Positions 1 to 6,966 are shown, numbered from the stretch's first letter. The stretch is DNA of 11,062 nt from Armatimonadota bacterium (GCA_018056145.1 JAGPGE010000112.1:1-11062); one strand, 5' to 3'. Notes: generated by a model from the sequence alone, not told the origin. Program-made: numbers and translations.

Positions 1-1329
1 ACGGTACGAGGCGCTTGCAGTTGCGTGAACCGCCCGGTGCGGACCCGCATGCCGGGTGGTGTGGGGGGCGGGGCCGGCAACGACCCCGCCTACCCGATCA
101 TTGGCGCATTGGGTGTGCTGCTGGTCTATCTCGTGGGGCGGATGCTGGGGTACGGGCGCGAGGTATCAGTACTGGCGGCCACCGCGCTGGGTGTGGCGAC
201 AACCTGGTGGCCGTACACTCAGGATGCCTTCTATGAGCCCCTGCAAGGGGTCTGCCTGCTGGCAGGGCTGCTTCTGATTCTCAAGGCGAGCAAGGACCGC
301 CGGGCAAGGGTCGCTCTCGCAGCCGGGCTCTGCTTCGGGTTCGCGGTCTTGACCAAACTCACGAATCTGGCTATCGCGGCGCCCCTGCTGCTTGCGCTGG
401 TTCCACAGGACCACAGACGGAACAGACGGCCGGGCTTCTGGGTTCTCGCGCTTTGCGTCTTTCTGGGCGCCCTGCCCCTGCTGGCACTGAACGGCTGGAG
501 CGACTACGTGCGGTACGGGACAGCCTTCCCCTCCGCCGCCGAGCGCCACCCCAAGTACGAGGGCGCCCTTCAGCACGGCGAAATCCTGCCGGGAGTGATC
601 TCACTCGCGACGGGCCTGTCGGAGGGCATGCTGTGGTATGCGCCGCCGGTGCTTGTAGCGCTCTTTTTCCTGCCGGGGGTGGGGAAGAGGAACGGCCTGG
701 TGTCCGTCGGGGTGGCGCTGGCGGTTCTCGTGGGAATCCTGGTCACAGCGCGGCTGGCTGACGTGGGGCTGCGCGGCGCCTGCTGGGGACCGCGGTATCT
801 CGTTCCCCTGTTCCCGCTGGCTGCGCTGGGGTTCCTGCCGTGGTTTGAGGCCGTGGCCAAACGCGGGAAACGACTTGCGCGCGGGCTCACCGGCCTGCTG
901 CTTGCCGTCGCGGTCGCCGTGCAATTGCTGGCGATCAGCGTCCACTACCAGCGCTACTATGCCGAGAGGGCCGACCTGCCCGAGAGCGTCCGCGGGAACC
1001 TGCCATACACCTTCCCGCTGGCACGGCAGCCGGTGTACCTTGGGGAAGTGCTGGCTGGAATGGTCCGCGGTGACCCACACCGGTTGCAGGGAGAAGCGCT
1101 TGCGGTGGAGGAGGGTGGCCTGATCGCCGGATCGCGGGCGGTTAACGTGCTCAATTTCTGGTGGGTGCTCGCGTACTACCAGGACGTGCCGAGGGCCCTG
1201 CTTATCCTGGCGGTAGCCTTTCTGGTGACCCTGGCCTGGCTGAGCGCACGGATGCTCACGCGGCCCGGGCGCTCCCGGGGAGCCCGTGGGGCAGAAGGTG
1301 AGACGGTGCCGGTGGACGAACCCTCGTGA
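1..1329 (+). CDS. GT-C / GT39-like polytopic membrane glycosyltransferase, 5'-truncated
   Basis: The reading frame is open from base 1, so the true start lies upstream; the GTG at 25 is an internal candidate only. The protein is very hydrophobic, with roughly ten membrane segments. Its landmarks resemble the middle and C-terminal part of lipid-carrier-dependent glycosyltransferases (PMT/ArnT-like). These are a WWPYTQDAFYEPL loop after an Ala/Leu-rich helix (about 200-245), a KLTNLAIAAP helix (about 355-385), a GMLWYAPPVLVALFFLPG helix (about 628-680) and RYLVPLFPLAALGF (about 793-835). Members transfer a sugar from a polyprenyl-phosphate donor to a lipid or protein acceptor on the outer face of the membrane. 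The N-terminal loop with the catalytic acidic residues would be upstream of the window and cannot be checked. The C-terminus is a basic tail (about 1255-1326). The stop lies 66 nt before the next gene, so co-transcription is plausible. Family assignment is by motif memory; donor and acceptor are unknown. Confidence 0.75.
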   Translation, partial: TVRGACSCVNRPVRTRMPGGVGGGAGNDPAYPIIGALGVLLVYLVGRMLGYGREVSVLAATALGVATTWWPYTQDAFYEPLQGVCLLAGLLLILKASKDRRARVALAAGLCFGFAVLTKLTNLAIAAPLLLALVPQDHRRNRRPGFWVLALCVFLGALPLLALNGWSDYVRYGTAFPSAAERHPKYEGALQHGEILPGVISLATGLSEGMLWYAPPVLVALFFLPGVGKRNGLVSVGVALAVLVGILVTARLADVGLRGACWGPRYLVPLFPLAALGFLPWFEAVAKRGKRLARGLTGLLLAVAVAVQLLAISVHYQRYYAERADLPESVRGNLPYTFPLARQPVYLGEVLAGMVRGDPHRLQGEALAVEEGGLIAGSRAVNVLNFWWVLAYYQDVPRALLILAVAFLVTLAWLSARMLTRPGRSRGARGAEGETVPVDEPS

Positions 1330-1395
1330 CAACGGGCCTGAATGACCCGCGCTGCTGCTTTTCCCGAACCTTCAATCCCTACCGGGAGTTCACGC

Positions 1396-3621
1396 ATGTC
1401 AAGTTCACAACGCCATCCCTTCCTGGCCGAGCCGCTCCCCTGGCATTTCCCTCTTGCAAATACCCACCACGGGATTCCCCTAAGCAATGGCACCTTTGGC
1501 GCCCTCATCTGGGGTGGAGACCAGGACCTGCGCATCACGGTGAACCGGGCTGACTACTGGGACCACCGTGGCGGGGTTGTCTGGACCGAAGAGGCCACCT
1601 ATCAGAACCTCAAGACCTGGCTGGAGCTGGGTGACGAGGAGAACCTGCGTCGGGTGTTCGAGGGCGAGCGTACATCGGGCGACGACGAACCAGCCCGGCC
1701 CACGCGCCTGCCCATGGGCCGCGTTGATCTGCGCCTGCCCGCCGGTGTGCGGCTGAAGACCGGGCGCCTGGACCTGGCCAGTTCGGAGGCCTGCGTCGAA
1801 GCGGCGCCCGGAGGCAAGGTGCGCGGGGTGTTGGTGCGGCACGATCCCGTGCTGGCGCTGGTGATCGAGGACGTGGAAGTGACCGCGTCCTCAATGCCGC
1901 CTAACGCGGAACCCGTGCTCGAGCATTTCCGCAAGTACGGCTTCCCGCCGGCCGAAGTCTTCGACGAAGAGGATCGTGGCGGCTGGGTGCAGGAGTGCCC
2001 TGGGGAGCCCGCCATGTGTGTGGCCTGGCGCATGTGGAAGCGCAACGGGCACACCGAGATGTTCGTCACCAGCGTGTACGGGGCCTCGGCTCAGGAGGCG
2101 CGGCAGAACGCGGAGCGCAGCCTGGAGGAACATGCGGAAGCGGGTTTCCGGCAATGCGCCGAGCGAACCGCAAACTGGTGGTCGGGGTACTGGGCGCGCA
2201 TCGCGGCGCTTGACCTGCCCAGCCGCGAGGACCTCCTGCTGTACTACCTGGGCATGTACAAGCTTGCGGGGCTTTCGGTCCCCGGCAGTCCGGCGGCCAC
2301 ACTCCAGGGCCCGTGGGTCGAGGAGTACTGCATGCCCCCGTGGTCCAGCGATTACCATTTCAACATCAATGTGCAGGAGTGCTACTGGCCCGCCTACGCG
2401 GGCAACTACCTGCCCAGCCTGGAACCGCTCTGTGAGATGCTGGCCGATTGGGAGCCGCGCCTGCGCGAGAACGCCCGTCTGTTCGCGGGCGTCCCCGACG
2501 GCCTGCAGCTGCCTCACGCTGTGGATGACCGCTGCACCTGCATGGGCGGCTTCTGGACAGGTTCCGTGGACCACGGTTCCACCATGTGGACCGGGCAACT
2601 CATGTGGCTGCGCTGGCGTTACAGCATGGACCGGGAGTTCCTGGAGAAGACCGCCTACCCCTTTATCAAGGGCGCGATGCGGGTCTACGAGGCGATGCTT
2701 GAGGAGACGGAAGAAGGCTGGCGTCTGCCGGTGAGTGTGTCGCCAGAGTTTGGCGGCGCCAACTTCAGCGCATGGGGCGCCAATGCCAGCTTCCAGCTTG
2801 CGAATATCCACTTCGCGTGCCGCGCGCTTATCGAGGCCTCCGAGCTCCTCGGCGTGGATGAGACCGACCGGGCACGCTGGCGGGATATCGCCGCGCGCCT
2901 GCCCGAAGGCTGCACGAGCCCGGATGGCCGCGAACTTTGGCTGTGGGAGGGCCAGCCTCTGAGCGAGAGCCACCGGCACCACTCGCACCTCGCCGGGCTG
3001 TATCCCTTTGACGTCTTCGACTACTTCGGCAAGCCTGAACACCGGGAACTGATTGACGCCTCCATGAAGACCCTTACCCGGCAGGGGATGGGCATGTGGA
3101 CGGGCTGGTGCATGCCGTGGGCCGCGATTCTGCACGCCCGCACCGGGAACGGAGAAATGGCCCAGGTGCTCCTGGATACCTTCCGCCGTGTCTTCATGAA
3201 CCCGGGTTACGCCACGGGGCATGATGCGCGGTTCCCAGGGTTCACGGTCATGGCTGGGCGGCCTGAGATCATGCAGATCGAGGCATCCATGGCGGCCGCG
3301 GCGGCGGTACTTGAGCTTGTGGTCCAGTGCGCACGGGGCGTGGTGCGGGTGTTCGGAGCGGTGCCCAACTGGTGGCGCGACGTGAGCTTCCAGGGCGTCA
3401 GGGCGGAGGGCGCGTTCATGGTCTCCGGGCGCATGCGCGACGGCGTCATCGAGGAGATCCGCTTGCTCAGCGAGGCCGGCGCACCGCTCAATCTCGCCAA
3501 TCCCTGGGGCGGGCCGTGCCGCGTGCAGACCTCCCGCGGCCAGACCAGAACGCCGGAAGGCACCATCATCGCGATGGAGACCGAACCGGGCGAGGAGATC
3601 GTGGTCACCCCTTTCCAATAG
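1396..3621 (+). CDS. GH95-like glycoside hydrolase (divergent)
   Basis: A 741-aa protein with no signal peptide, so probably cytoplasmic. The start at 1396 is preferred over the in-frame ATG at 1342 because GGGAG (1384-1388) sits 7 nt upstream and the resulting N-terminus begins right at the conserved domain. The order matches GH95 (alpha-L-fucosidase/galactosidase family). An N-terminal beta domain has PLSNGTFGALIWGG, like the family's P-L-G-N-G-x-L-G-A. The (alpha/alpha)6 domain has NINVQECYW (N323, N325; cf. NIN-QMNYW), SVSPE (E451, the expected general acid) and HRHHSHLAGLYP (526 onward). A C-terminal beta domain follows (about 650-741). The usual QIDGNFGG segment, believed to carry the base-activating Asp, reads QIEASMAA here (E629), so this is an outlying member and substrate should not be assumed. 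The gene lies 19 nt upstream of a secreted stalk-domain protein and downstream of a glycosyltransferase, suggesting glycan metabolism. Motif-to-role assignments rest on recall of the bifidobacterial AfcA enzyme. Confidence 0.85.
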   Translation: MSSSQRHPFLAEPLPWHFPLANTHHGIPLSNGTFGALIWGGDQDLRITVNRADYWDHRGGVVWTEEATYQNLKTWLELGDEENLRRVFEGERTSGDDEPARPTRLPMGRVDLRLPAGVRLKTGRLDLASSEACVEAAPGGKVRGVLVRHDPVLALVIEDVEVTASSMPPNAEPVLEHFRKYGFPPAEVFDEEDRGGWVQECPGEPAMCVAWRMWKRNGHTEMFVTSVYGASAQEARQNAERSLEEHAEAGFRQCAERTANWWSGYWARIAALDLPSREDLLLYYLGMYKLAGLSVPGSPAATLQGPWVEEYCMPPWSSDYHFNINVQECYWPAYAGNYLPSLEPLCEMLADWEPRLRENARLFAGVPDGLQLPHAVDDRCTCMGGFWTGSVDHGSTMWTGQLMWLRWRYSMDREFLEKTAYPFIKGAMRVYEAMLEETEEGWRLPVSVSPEFGGANFSAWGANASFQLANIHFACRALIEASELLGVDETDRARWRDIAARLPEGCTSPDGRELWLWEGQPLSESHRHHSHLAGLYPFDVFDYFGKPEHRELIDASMKTLTRQGMGMWTGWCMPWAAILHARTGNGEMAQVLLDTFRRVFMNPGYATGHDARFPGFTVMAGRPEIMQIEASMAAAAAVLELVVQCARGVVRVFGAVPNWWRDVSFQGVRAEGAFMVSGRMRDGVIEEIRLLSEAGAPLNLANPWGGPCRVQTSRGQTRTPEGTIIAMETEPGEEIVVTPFQ

Positions 3622-3640
3622 CCGGCAGGAGGCGTGGGGC

Positions 3641-4489
3641 ATGAGAACCCTCGTTGGACTTTGCGCGGTCCTGACCGTGGCTCTGGCGGCGATCCCGGTC
3701 CAGGCCCAGGAGTCCATGCCGTACGCGCTGCTCAGCGGGGGCACGTCCCTGGCGCCCTTCCGGGCCGTTTTCGAGTACCTGGGGGCCACGGTGGACTACA
3801 CCGACGCAAAGGCGACAGCCACCCGGCGAGATACCATCGTTGAACTGACCGTGGGCAGCAGGACAGTCCGGCTCAACGGCAAGCCGGTCCAGATCAGCAT
3901 TGCGCCACGAATCGTGGACCGCACACTGTACGTGCCCCTGCGGTTCATCTCGCAGACACTCGGAGCAGAGGTGGAATACGCCGAGGATGGCCGATCGGTG
4001 CACATCACCGCGCCTGGAAAGCCTTCCTGGGGGCTGGTGGTGGTCAAGGACAAGGGTGCCTGGCGCACCTATCAAGGCCCGTGGTTTGACATCGACTTCC
4101 CCGCGGGTTTCTCGGTCTCCGGCGGCACCTTCGACCTGGACCCCAGAGGGCGTCTGTACTCGGATTCTGCATTGTTCCTCTCGCCTGGCGGCGGACAGGT
4201 GCAGTTCTACGTCTACTCGCCCCAGTGGAGCGGCAAGTCGGAGTGGGCGCAGCCGCGCGCGGACGAGACGCTCGGGGAAGTACGCAAGGAACGCCGGGGG
4301 TCAAGGGTCACCACCTGGACCAGCGTGACCGGGCCCGGAGGGTACACCCGCGCATGGGTTGAGACGGTGGACGGGTTGACCAACACGAATCACGTCTTCG
4401 GCATCCGATACCCCGACCAGGCGGCGTACAACAAGTACAAGGCGAGGTATCTGAAGTTCAAGGAGTCGCTGGTGCAATACGCGGACTAG
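3641..4489 (+). CDS. Secreted stalk-domain (copper amine oxidase N-type) protein
   Basis: A 282-aa protein with a clear Sec signal peptide: MRT, a hydrophobic core, then VQA|QE with likely cleavage after residue 22. Residues about 30-125 form a copper-amine-oxidase-N-like (PF07833, 'stalk') domain, seen as paired half-repeats: APFRAVFEYLGATVDY, then VRLNGKPV, then LYVPLRFISQTLGAEVEY and VHITAP. This domain is a non-catalytic module frequent in exported proteins of Firmicutes and Armatimonadota and does not imply amine oxidase activity. Residues about 135-282 are a second, unrecognised domain rich in aromatic and Gly residues (GPWFDIDFPAGF, QVQFYVYSPQWSG), ending in a Lys-rich helix. The start is secure: AGGAGG at 3627-3632, 8 nt before the ATG and 19 nt after the upstream stop, so it is probably in one operon with the GH95-like gene. 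The product is inferred to be periplasmic or extracellular; its ligand is unknown. Confidence 0.8.
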   Translation: MRTLVGLCAVLTVALAAIPVQAQESMPYALLSGGTSLAPFRAVFEYLGATVDYTDAKATATRRDTIVELTVGSRTVRLNGKPVQISIAPRIVDRTLYVPLRFISQTLGAEVEYAEDGRSVHITAPGKPSWGLVVVKDKGAWRTYQGPWFDIDFPAGFSVSGGTFDLDPRGRLYSDSALFLSPGGGQVQFYVYSPQWSGKSEWAQPRADETLGEVRKERRGSRVTTWTSVTGPGGYTRAWVETVDGLTNTNHVFGIRYPDQAAYNKYKARYLKFKESLVQYAD

Positions 4490-4504
4490 ACCTGCCGCAC
4501 GGGG

Positions 4505-4570
4505 GAGCGCGAGGGATTTCCGGAGCTGACTGTGGCCCGGCACTCGGGCATTGTCGGAAATGGAGCGCTC
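4505..4570. repeat. Nested inverted repeat / compound hairpin
   Basis: Outer arms GAGCGC (4505-4510) and GCGCTC (4565-4570) pair. A 5x3-nt internal loop separates them from ATTTCCG (4516-4522) pairing with CGGAAAT (4555-4561). Inside lies a third stem, GCCCG (4535-4539) with CGGGC (4545-4549), around a 5-nt loop. That is 18 bp in three stacked stems, starting 15 nt after the stop of the stalk-domain gene. No T-tract follows, so it is not a canonical intrinsic terminator. It could be a 3'-end stabilising or terminating structure for the upstream operon, or a dispersed repeat. Pairing is read directly; role is inference. Confidence 0.55.
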
Positions 4571-4651
4571 AACGGGCGGATCTGGCCGGTGATTTGGCAG
4601 CGATAGTACTGATGTGTGCTGTCCTTGGGTCGGAATGTACGAACACACCGA

Positions 4652-4681
4652 TTGACTTTTGCTCAGGATTTTGTATACGAT
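4652..4681 (+). promoter_or_regulatory. Putative sigma70-type promoter
   Basis: TTGACT (4652-4657) matches the -35 consensus at 5 of 6 positions. TACGAT (4676-4681), 18 bp downstream, matches the -10 at 4 of 6, keeping the key second A and last T. An overlapping TATACG (4674-4679, 16-bp spacing) is the alternative. The patch from about 4650 to 4690 is strikingly AT-rich for this window. A transcript would start near 4688 and carry a leader of about 140 nt before the ATG at 4828. This would separate the 4828-6966 gene run from the upstream operon. Confidence 0.5.
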
Positions 4682-4727
4682 AACTCAAGCAAGGCTCACG
4701 AATGGGTGAAGGGGCGCGATCCGCGTT

Positions 4728-4823
4728 CCAGTCTTGCGCGACTGGGCCTCGGACCCTCCCCATCGTCAGCAGCCGGAGGGCTTGCGTGTGGCCGTGCCGG
4801 GCCGGCCGCAAGGGAGGCCAGTC
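4728..4823 (+). promoter_or_regulatory. Structured 5' leader with possible SD-sequestering switch
   Basis: Local hairpins: CCAGTC (4728-4733)/GACTGG (4740-4745) with a 6-nt loop; CCCTCC (4754-4759)/GGAGGG (4775-4780); and CTTGC plus GGCCG (4781-4785, 4790-4794) with CGGCC plus GCAAG (4803-4812). Together they leave the SD GGAGG (4813-4817) unpaired. Alternatively the same GACTGG and a CCTCCC (4755-4760) can pair with GGGAGG (4812-4817) and with a second CCAGTC copy (4818-4823), hiding the SD. The two folds are mutually exclusive because they share the same strands. Complementarity is read directly; regulation is inferred. GC richness makes chance pairing possible, and no known riboswitch class was recognised. 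Confidence 0.4.
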
Positions 4824-4827
4824 TGAC

Positions 4828-5043
4828 ATGCCGCTTTGGTACCTGCTCCTGGATTGGCTGTCGTTCAACCCCGGTCTGCATGGGATGGTGCTGATCGGGA
4901 TCGGCATCATGTCGCTGGGACTCGTGCTCGGGCTCGTAGGTGGGCCCGCTAGAGGATCCGGCGGTGTGATGTACGGGATGATGGGCGTTGGGGGCGCCCT
5001 GGCTGCGGGGGCGTACCTCGCGGCCAACTACTACTACTTCTGA
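4828..5043 (+). CDS. Small two-helix membrane protein of unknown function
   Basis: A 71-aa protein with no recognised family. The start at 4828 is preferred over the in-frame ATG at 4702. GGAGG (4813-4817) precedes it by 10 nt, and codons between 4702 and 4827 show weaker GC-ending preference and encode no hydrophobic or recognisable sequence. An amphipathic N-terminus (MPLWYLLLDWLSFNPG) is followed by two Gly- and Met-rich hydrophobic helices at about residues 19-40 (LHGMVLIGIGIMSLGLVLG) and 46-67 (GVMYGMMGVGGALAAGAYLA). A Gly-rich loop (GGPARGSGG) lies between them, and the chain ends in the aromatic cluster NYYYF. It is predicted to be a hairpin in the inner membrane. It lies downstream of the promoter near 4652 and its structured leader, and 106 nt upstream of the nucleoside hydrolase gene. 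It may be a small accessory or transport-associated protein, but nothing in the sequence shows a substrate. Confidence 0.65.
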   Translation: MPLWYLLLDWLSFNPGLHGMVLIGIGIMSLGLVLGLVGGPARGSGGVMYGMMGVGGALAAGAYLAANYYYF

Positions 5044-5060
5044 GCCCTGAGACAGGCTCA
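5041..5060. terminator. Weak stem-loop after the small membrane protein gene
   Basis: TGAGCC (5041-5046, including the stop codon) pairs with GGCTCA (5055-5060) around an 8-nt loop. No T-run follows, so it is more likely an attenuating or mRNA-stabilising hairpin than a full terminator. The downstream gene lies 90 nt further on the same strand. Confidence 0.25.
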
Positions 5061-5149
5061 GCCGGGATGGTCTGCGCGGGGGGTTGGCGCAGGCCTGTTC
5101 TGGCGTCTTCACATTTGCCCGCCGGTGGGCCAGACCACGGGAGGCCATC

Positions 5150-6088
5150 ATGCCCGGCAAGCCCGTCCGCATCGTCCTGGACACCGATATCGGCGGCGAC
5201 ATCGACGACCTGTACGCCCTGTATTTCGCGCTGTTCGATCCGCGCATTGAGCTCGCTGCCGTGACCACGGCGTACGGTGACACCCAGTTGAAAGCGAAGC
5301 TGGTTGCCAAGGCTCTGCGAAAGGCAGGGTGCATGGACATCCCCATCGGTGCGGGCATCGGCACTCCGCAGGCCCGGGTTGCGCTGGGCGAACTAGCCCC
5401 CGGCAGTCACACGGGCAAGGGCTACTGCACCTACGTGACCGAACAGGACCCCGAGTTCAGCCAGGAGTTCCCGTCGGCGATGCAGGTGATGAAACAGATC
5501 CTGCGCGAGAGTGAGGGACCGGTGGCTATCGTCTGCATCGGCGCGGCCAGCAATGTGGCCGACGCAGTGCTCATGCCGGAGACGGACTTGCGGGCGAAGA
5601 TCAGCCAGACCGCTTTGATGGCCGGGGAGACACGGCGCATGTACCGCGAGTACAACGTGGTCTGCGACCCAGACGCGTGCGAGGTCGTGCTGAACTGCGG
5701 CATCCCCAGCTTCCTGGGGACCTTCGACGTCACCGCTCGATTGCGGCTGGCGATGGACGACGTGCGCCGGGAGTTCGCTGACCAGTCCAATCCTGTGCAC
5801 GAGACGCTCGTGACCTGCAGCGAACTGTGGGGACCTTATCGCGGGCACAAGCAAGGGCCGGTGCTGTATGATCTCGTACCGCTCCTGTGGCTTGCGAACC
5901 CGGACTGCATCGCCACCTGCAAGTCAACGGTTCATGTGGAACTGCGCGGGACGTATACTCGTGGGATGACGGTGCGCACGGCGGAAGACGGGCCTGTGAC
6001 AGAATCCGTGGACATTGATGCACCCGCGCGGATGGCCGAGATCGTGGGCGTCCTTCACTCGGGCGCGAAGTCCGTGGCAGCCGGGTAG
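5150..6088 (+). CDS. Nucleoside hydrolase (IUNH superfamily)
   Basis: A 312-aa protein of normal family length and no signal peptide, so cytoplasmic. The start at 5150 follows GGGAGG (5139-5144) by 5 nt; an upstream TTG at 5084 only adds a non-conserved arginine-rich stretch. Enzymes of this family hydrolyse the N-glycosidic bond of nucleosides to base plus ribose using a Ca2+ site built from aspartates. The signature appears as DTDIGGDIDD (D11-D20), the variant found in a subgroup of bacterial members. Other family landmarks are IGAASNVADAV (N135), YNVVCDPDA (N169, D173; ribose pocket) and LYDLVPLLWL (Y240, D241), equivalent to the usual HDP segment. D241 would be the distal Ca2+ ligand. The His normally used to protonate the leaving base is Tyr here, which may shift substrate choice or mean a different glycoside. 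The lactonase gene follows after 23 nt, so the two are probably co-translated from one mRNA. The substrate is not known. Confidence 0.88.
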   Translation: MPGKPVRIVLDTDIGGDIDDLYALYFALFDPRIELAAVTTAYGDTQLKAKLVAKALRKAGCMDIPIGAGIGTPQARVALGELAPGSHTGKGYCTYVTEQDPEFSQEFPSAMQVMKQILRESEGPVAIVCIGAASNVADAVLMPETDLRAKISQTALMAGETRRMYREYNVVCDPDACEVVLNCGIPSFLGTFDVTARLRLAMDDVRREFADQSNPVHETLVTCSELWGPYRGHKQGPVLYDLVPLLWLANPDCIATCKSTVHVELRGTYTRGMTVRTAEDGPVTESVDIDAPARMAEIVGVLHSGAKSVAAG

Positions 6089-6111
6089 AGATACCAGACA
6101 GCGAGGCGAAC

Positions 6112-6966
6112 ATGACCCCTGAACTGATCGCGGATTACCAGTGCGTATGCGGCGAGGGCCCGATGTGGCACCCGCTGGAAAAGCGGGTGTACTGGGTGGA
6201 TATCCCGCCAGGGAAGCTGTTCCGGTATGACCCGGCCACGGGTGAGCACGAGCAGTGCTACCAGGATGTGGCCATTGGCGGGTTCACGGTGCAGGCTGAC
6301 GGCGCGCTTCTGCTCTTCATGGACAAGGGCATGGTGAAGGTCTGGCGCGAGGGGAGTGTGGAGACCATCCTTGACGGGCTGCCCGGGGAAGAGGACTCAC
6401 GGTTCAATGATGTGATCGCTGACCCCGAGGGCCGGGTGTTCTGCGGCACCATGGCATCCCCCAACCACCTGGGCCGGCTGTACCGGATGGACGTCGACGG
6501 CAGCATCACTCAGATACTCGATGGCATCGGGTGCTCCAACGGGATGGGCTTCACGCCCGACCGCAAGCAGATGTACTACACGGACTCGCCCCTGCGGGAG
6601 ATATCGGTCTTCGACTACGACCAGGCCAGCGGGGAGATCACAAATCGCCGGGTCTTCGCGAAGACCGAAGGAGACGGCGGACCGGACGGCATGACGGTGG
6701 ATGCGGAAGGGTGTGTCTGGTCGGCGCGTTGGGACGGCGGCTGCCTGGTGCGGTACTCTCCGGATGGGCAGGAGATGCAGCGGGTGAGCTTCCCGGCGAA
6801 GAAGGTCTCCAGCGTGATCTTTGGGGGCGAGGACTACAAGGACATATACGTGACCACCGCCGGAGGTGACAACAAGCCGGCTGAGGGCGAAGGCGCCGGC
6901 GCGTTGTTCCGGGTAAACCTCGGCATCAAAGGCGTGCCGGAGTTCCTGTCGAAGGTGAGGTTGTAG
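6112..6966 (+). CDS. SMP-30/gluconolactonase/LRE family protein
   Basis: A 284-aa six-bladed beta-propeller of typical length with no signal peptide. Family enzymes hydrolyse sugar lactones (gluconolactone and related) to aldonic acids using one divalent metal. The expected ligands are visible: E15 in GEGPMWHP, N143 in CSNGMGF and D192 in GPDGMTVDAEG. N99 in SRFNDVIADPEGRVF is the substrate-side Asn. These match the E/N/N/D set of human SMP30 (E18, N103, N154, D204). The repeated 'P-x-G-x-V-x-x-G' blade motif is clear. The start is supported by GAGG (6103-6106), 5 nt before the ATG and 23 nt after the nucleoside hydrolase stop. The pairing suggests pentose or hexose oxidation downstream of nucleoside or glycoside cleavage, but no sugar dehydrogenase is present in the window to complete such a route. 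Family is certain; sugar specificity is unknown. Confidence 0.92.
   Translation: MTPELIADYQCVCGEGPMWHPLEKRVYWVDIPPGKLFRYDPATGEHEQCYQDVAIGGFTVQADGALLLFMDKGMVKVWREGSVETILDGLPGEEDSRFNDVIADPEGRVFCGTMASPNHLGRLYRMDVDGSITQILDGIGCSNGMGFTPDRKQMYYTDSPLREISVFDYDQASGEITNRRVFAKTEGDGGPDGMTVDAEGCVWSARWDGGCLVRYSPDGQEMQRVSFPAKKVSSVIFGGEDYKDIYVTTAGGDNKPAEGEGAGALFRVNLGIKGVPEFLSKVRL

Noticed and set aside
1891..3789. A 632-codon open frame on the minus strand.
   Set aside because: It lies opposite the well-supported GH95-like gene, has no recognisable domain and reflects high GC at third codon positions suppressing stops.
4702..4827. Alternative ATG at 4702 giving a 113-aa form of the small membrane protein.
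   Set aside because: The added 42 residues are not hydrophobic or family-like, codon use is less GC-ending, and the SD at 4813-4817 favours 4828. If 4702 were used, the leader-switch idea would be weakened.
4949..4959. CTAGAGGATCC, identical to part of a common cloning-vector polylinker.
   Set aside because: Only 11 bases match, the flanks do not continue as polylinker, and it encodes a Gly/Ser loop in frame within a coherent membrane protein. Chance is the simpler explanation.
5068..5137. TGGTCTG (5068-5074) complementary to CAGACCA (5131-5137) before the nucleoside hydrolase start.
   Set aside because: Seven bp over a 56-nt loop is within chance for this base composition, and there is no alternative partner to suggest a switch.
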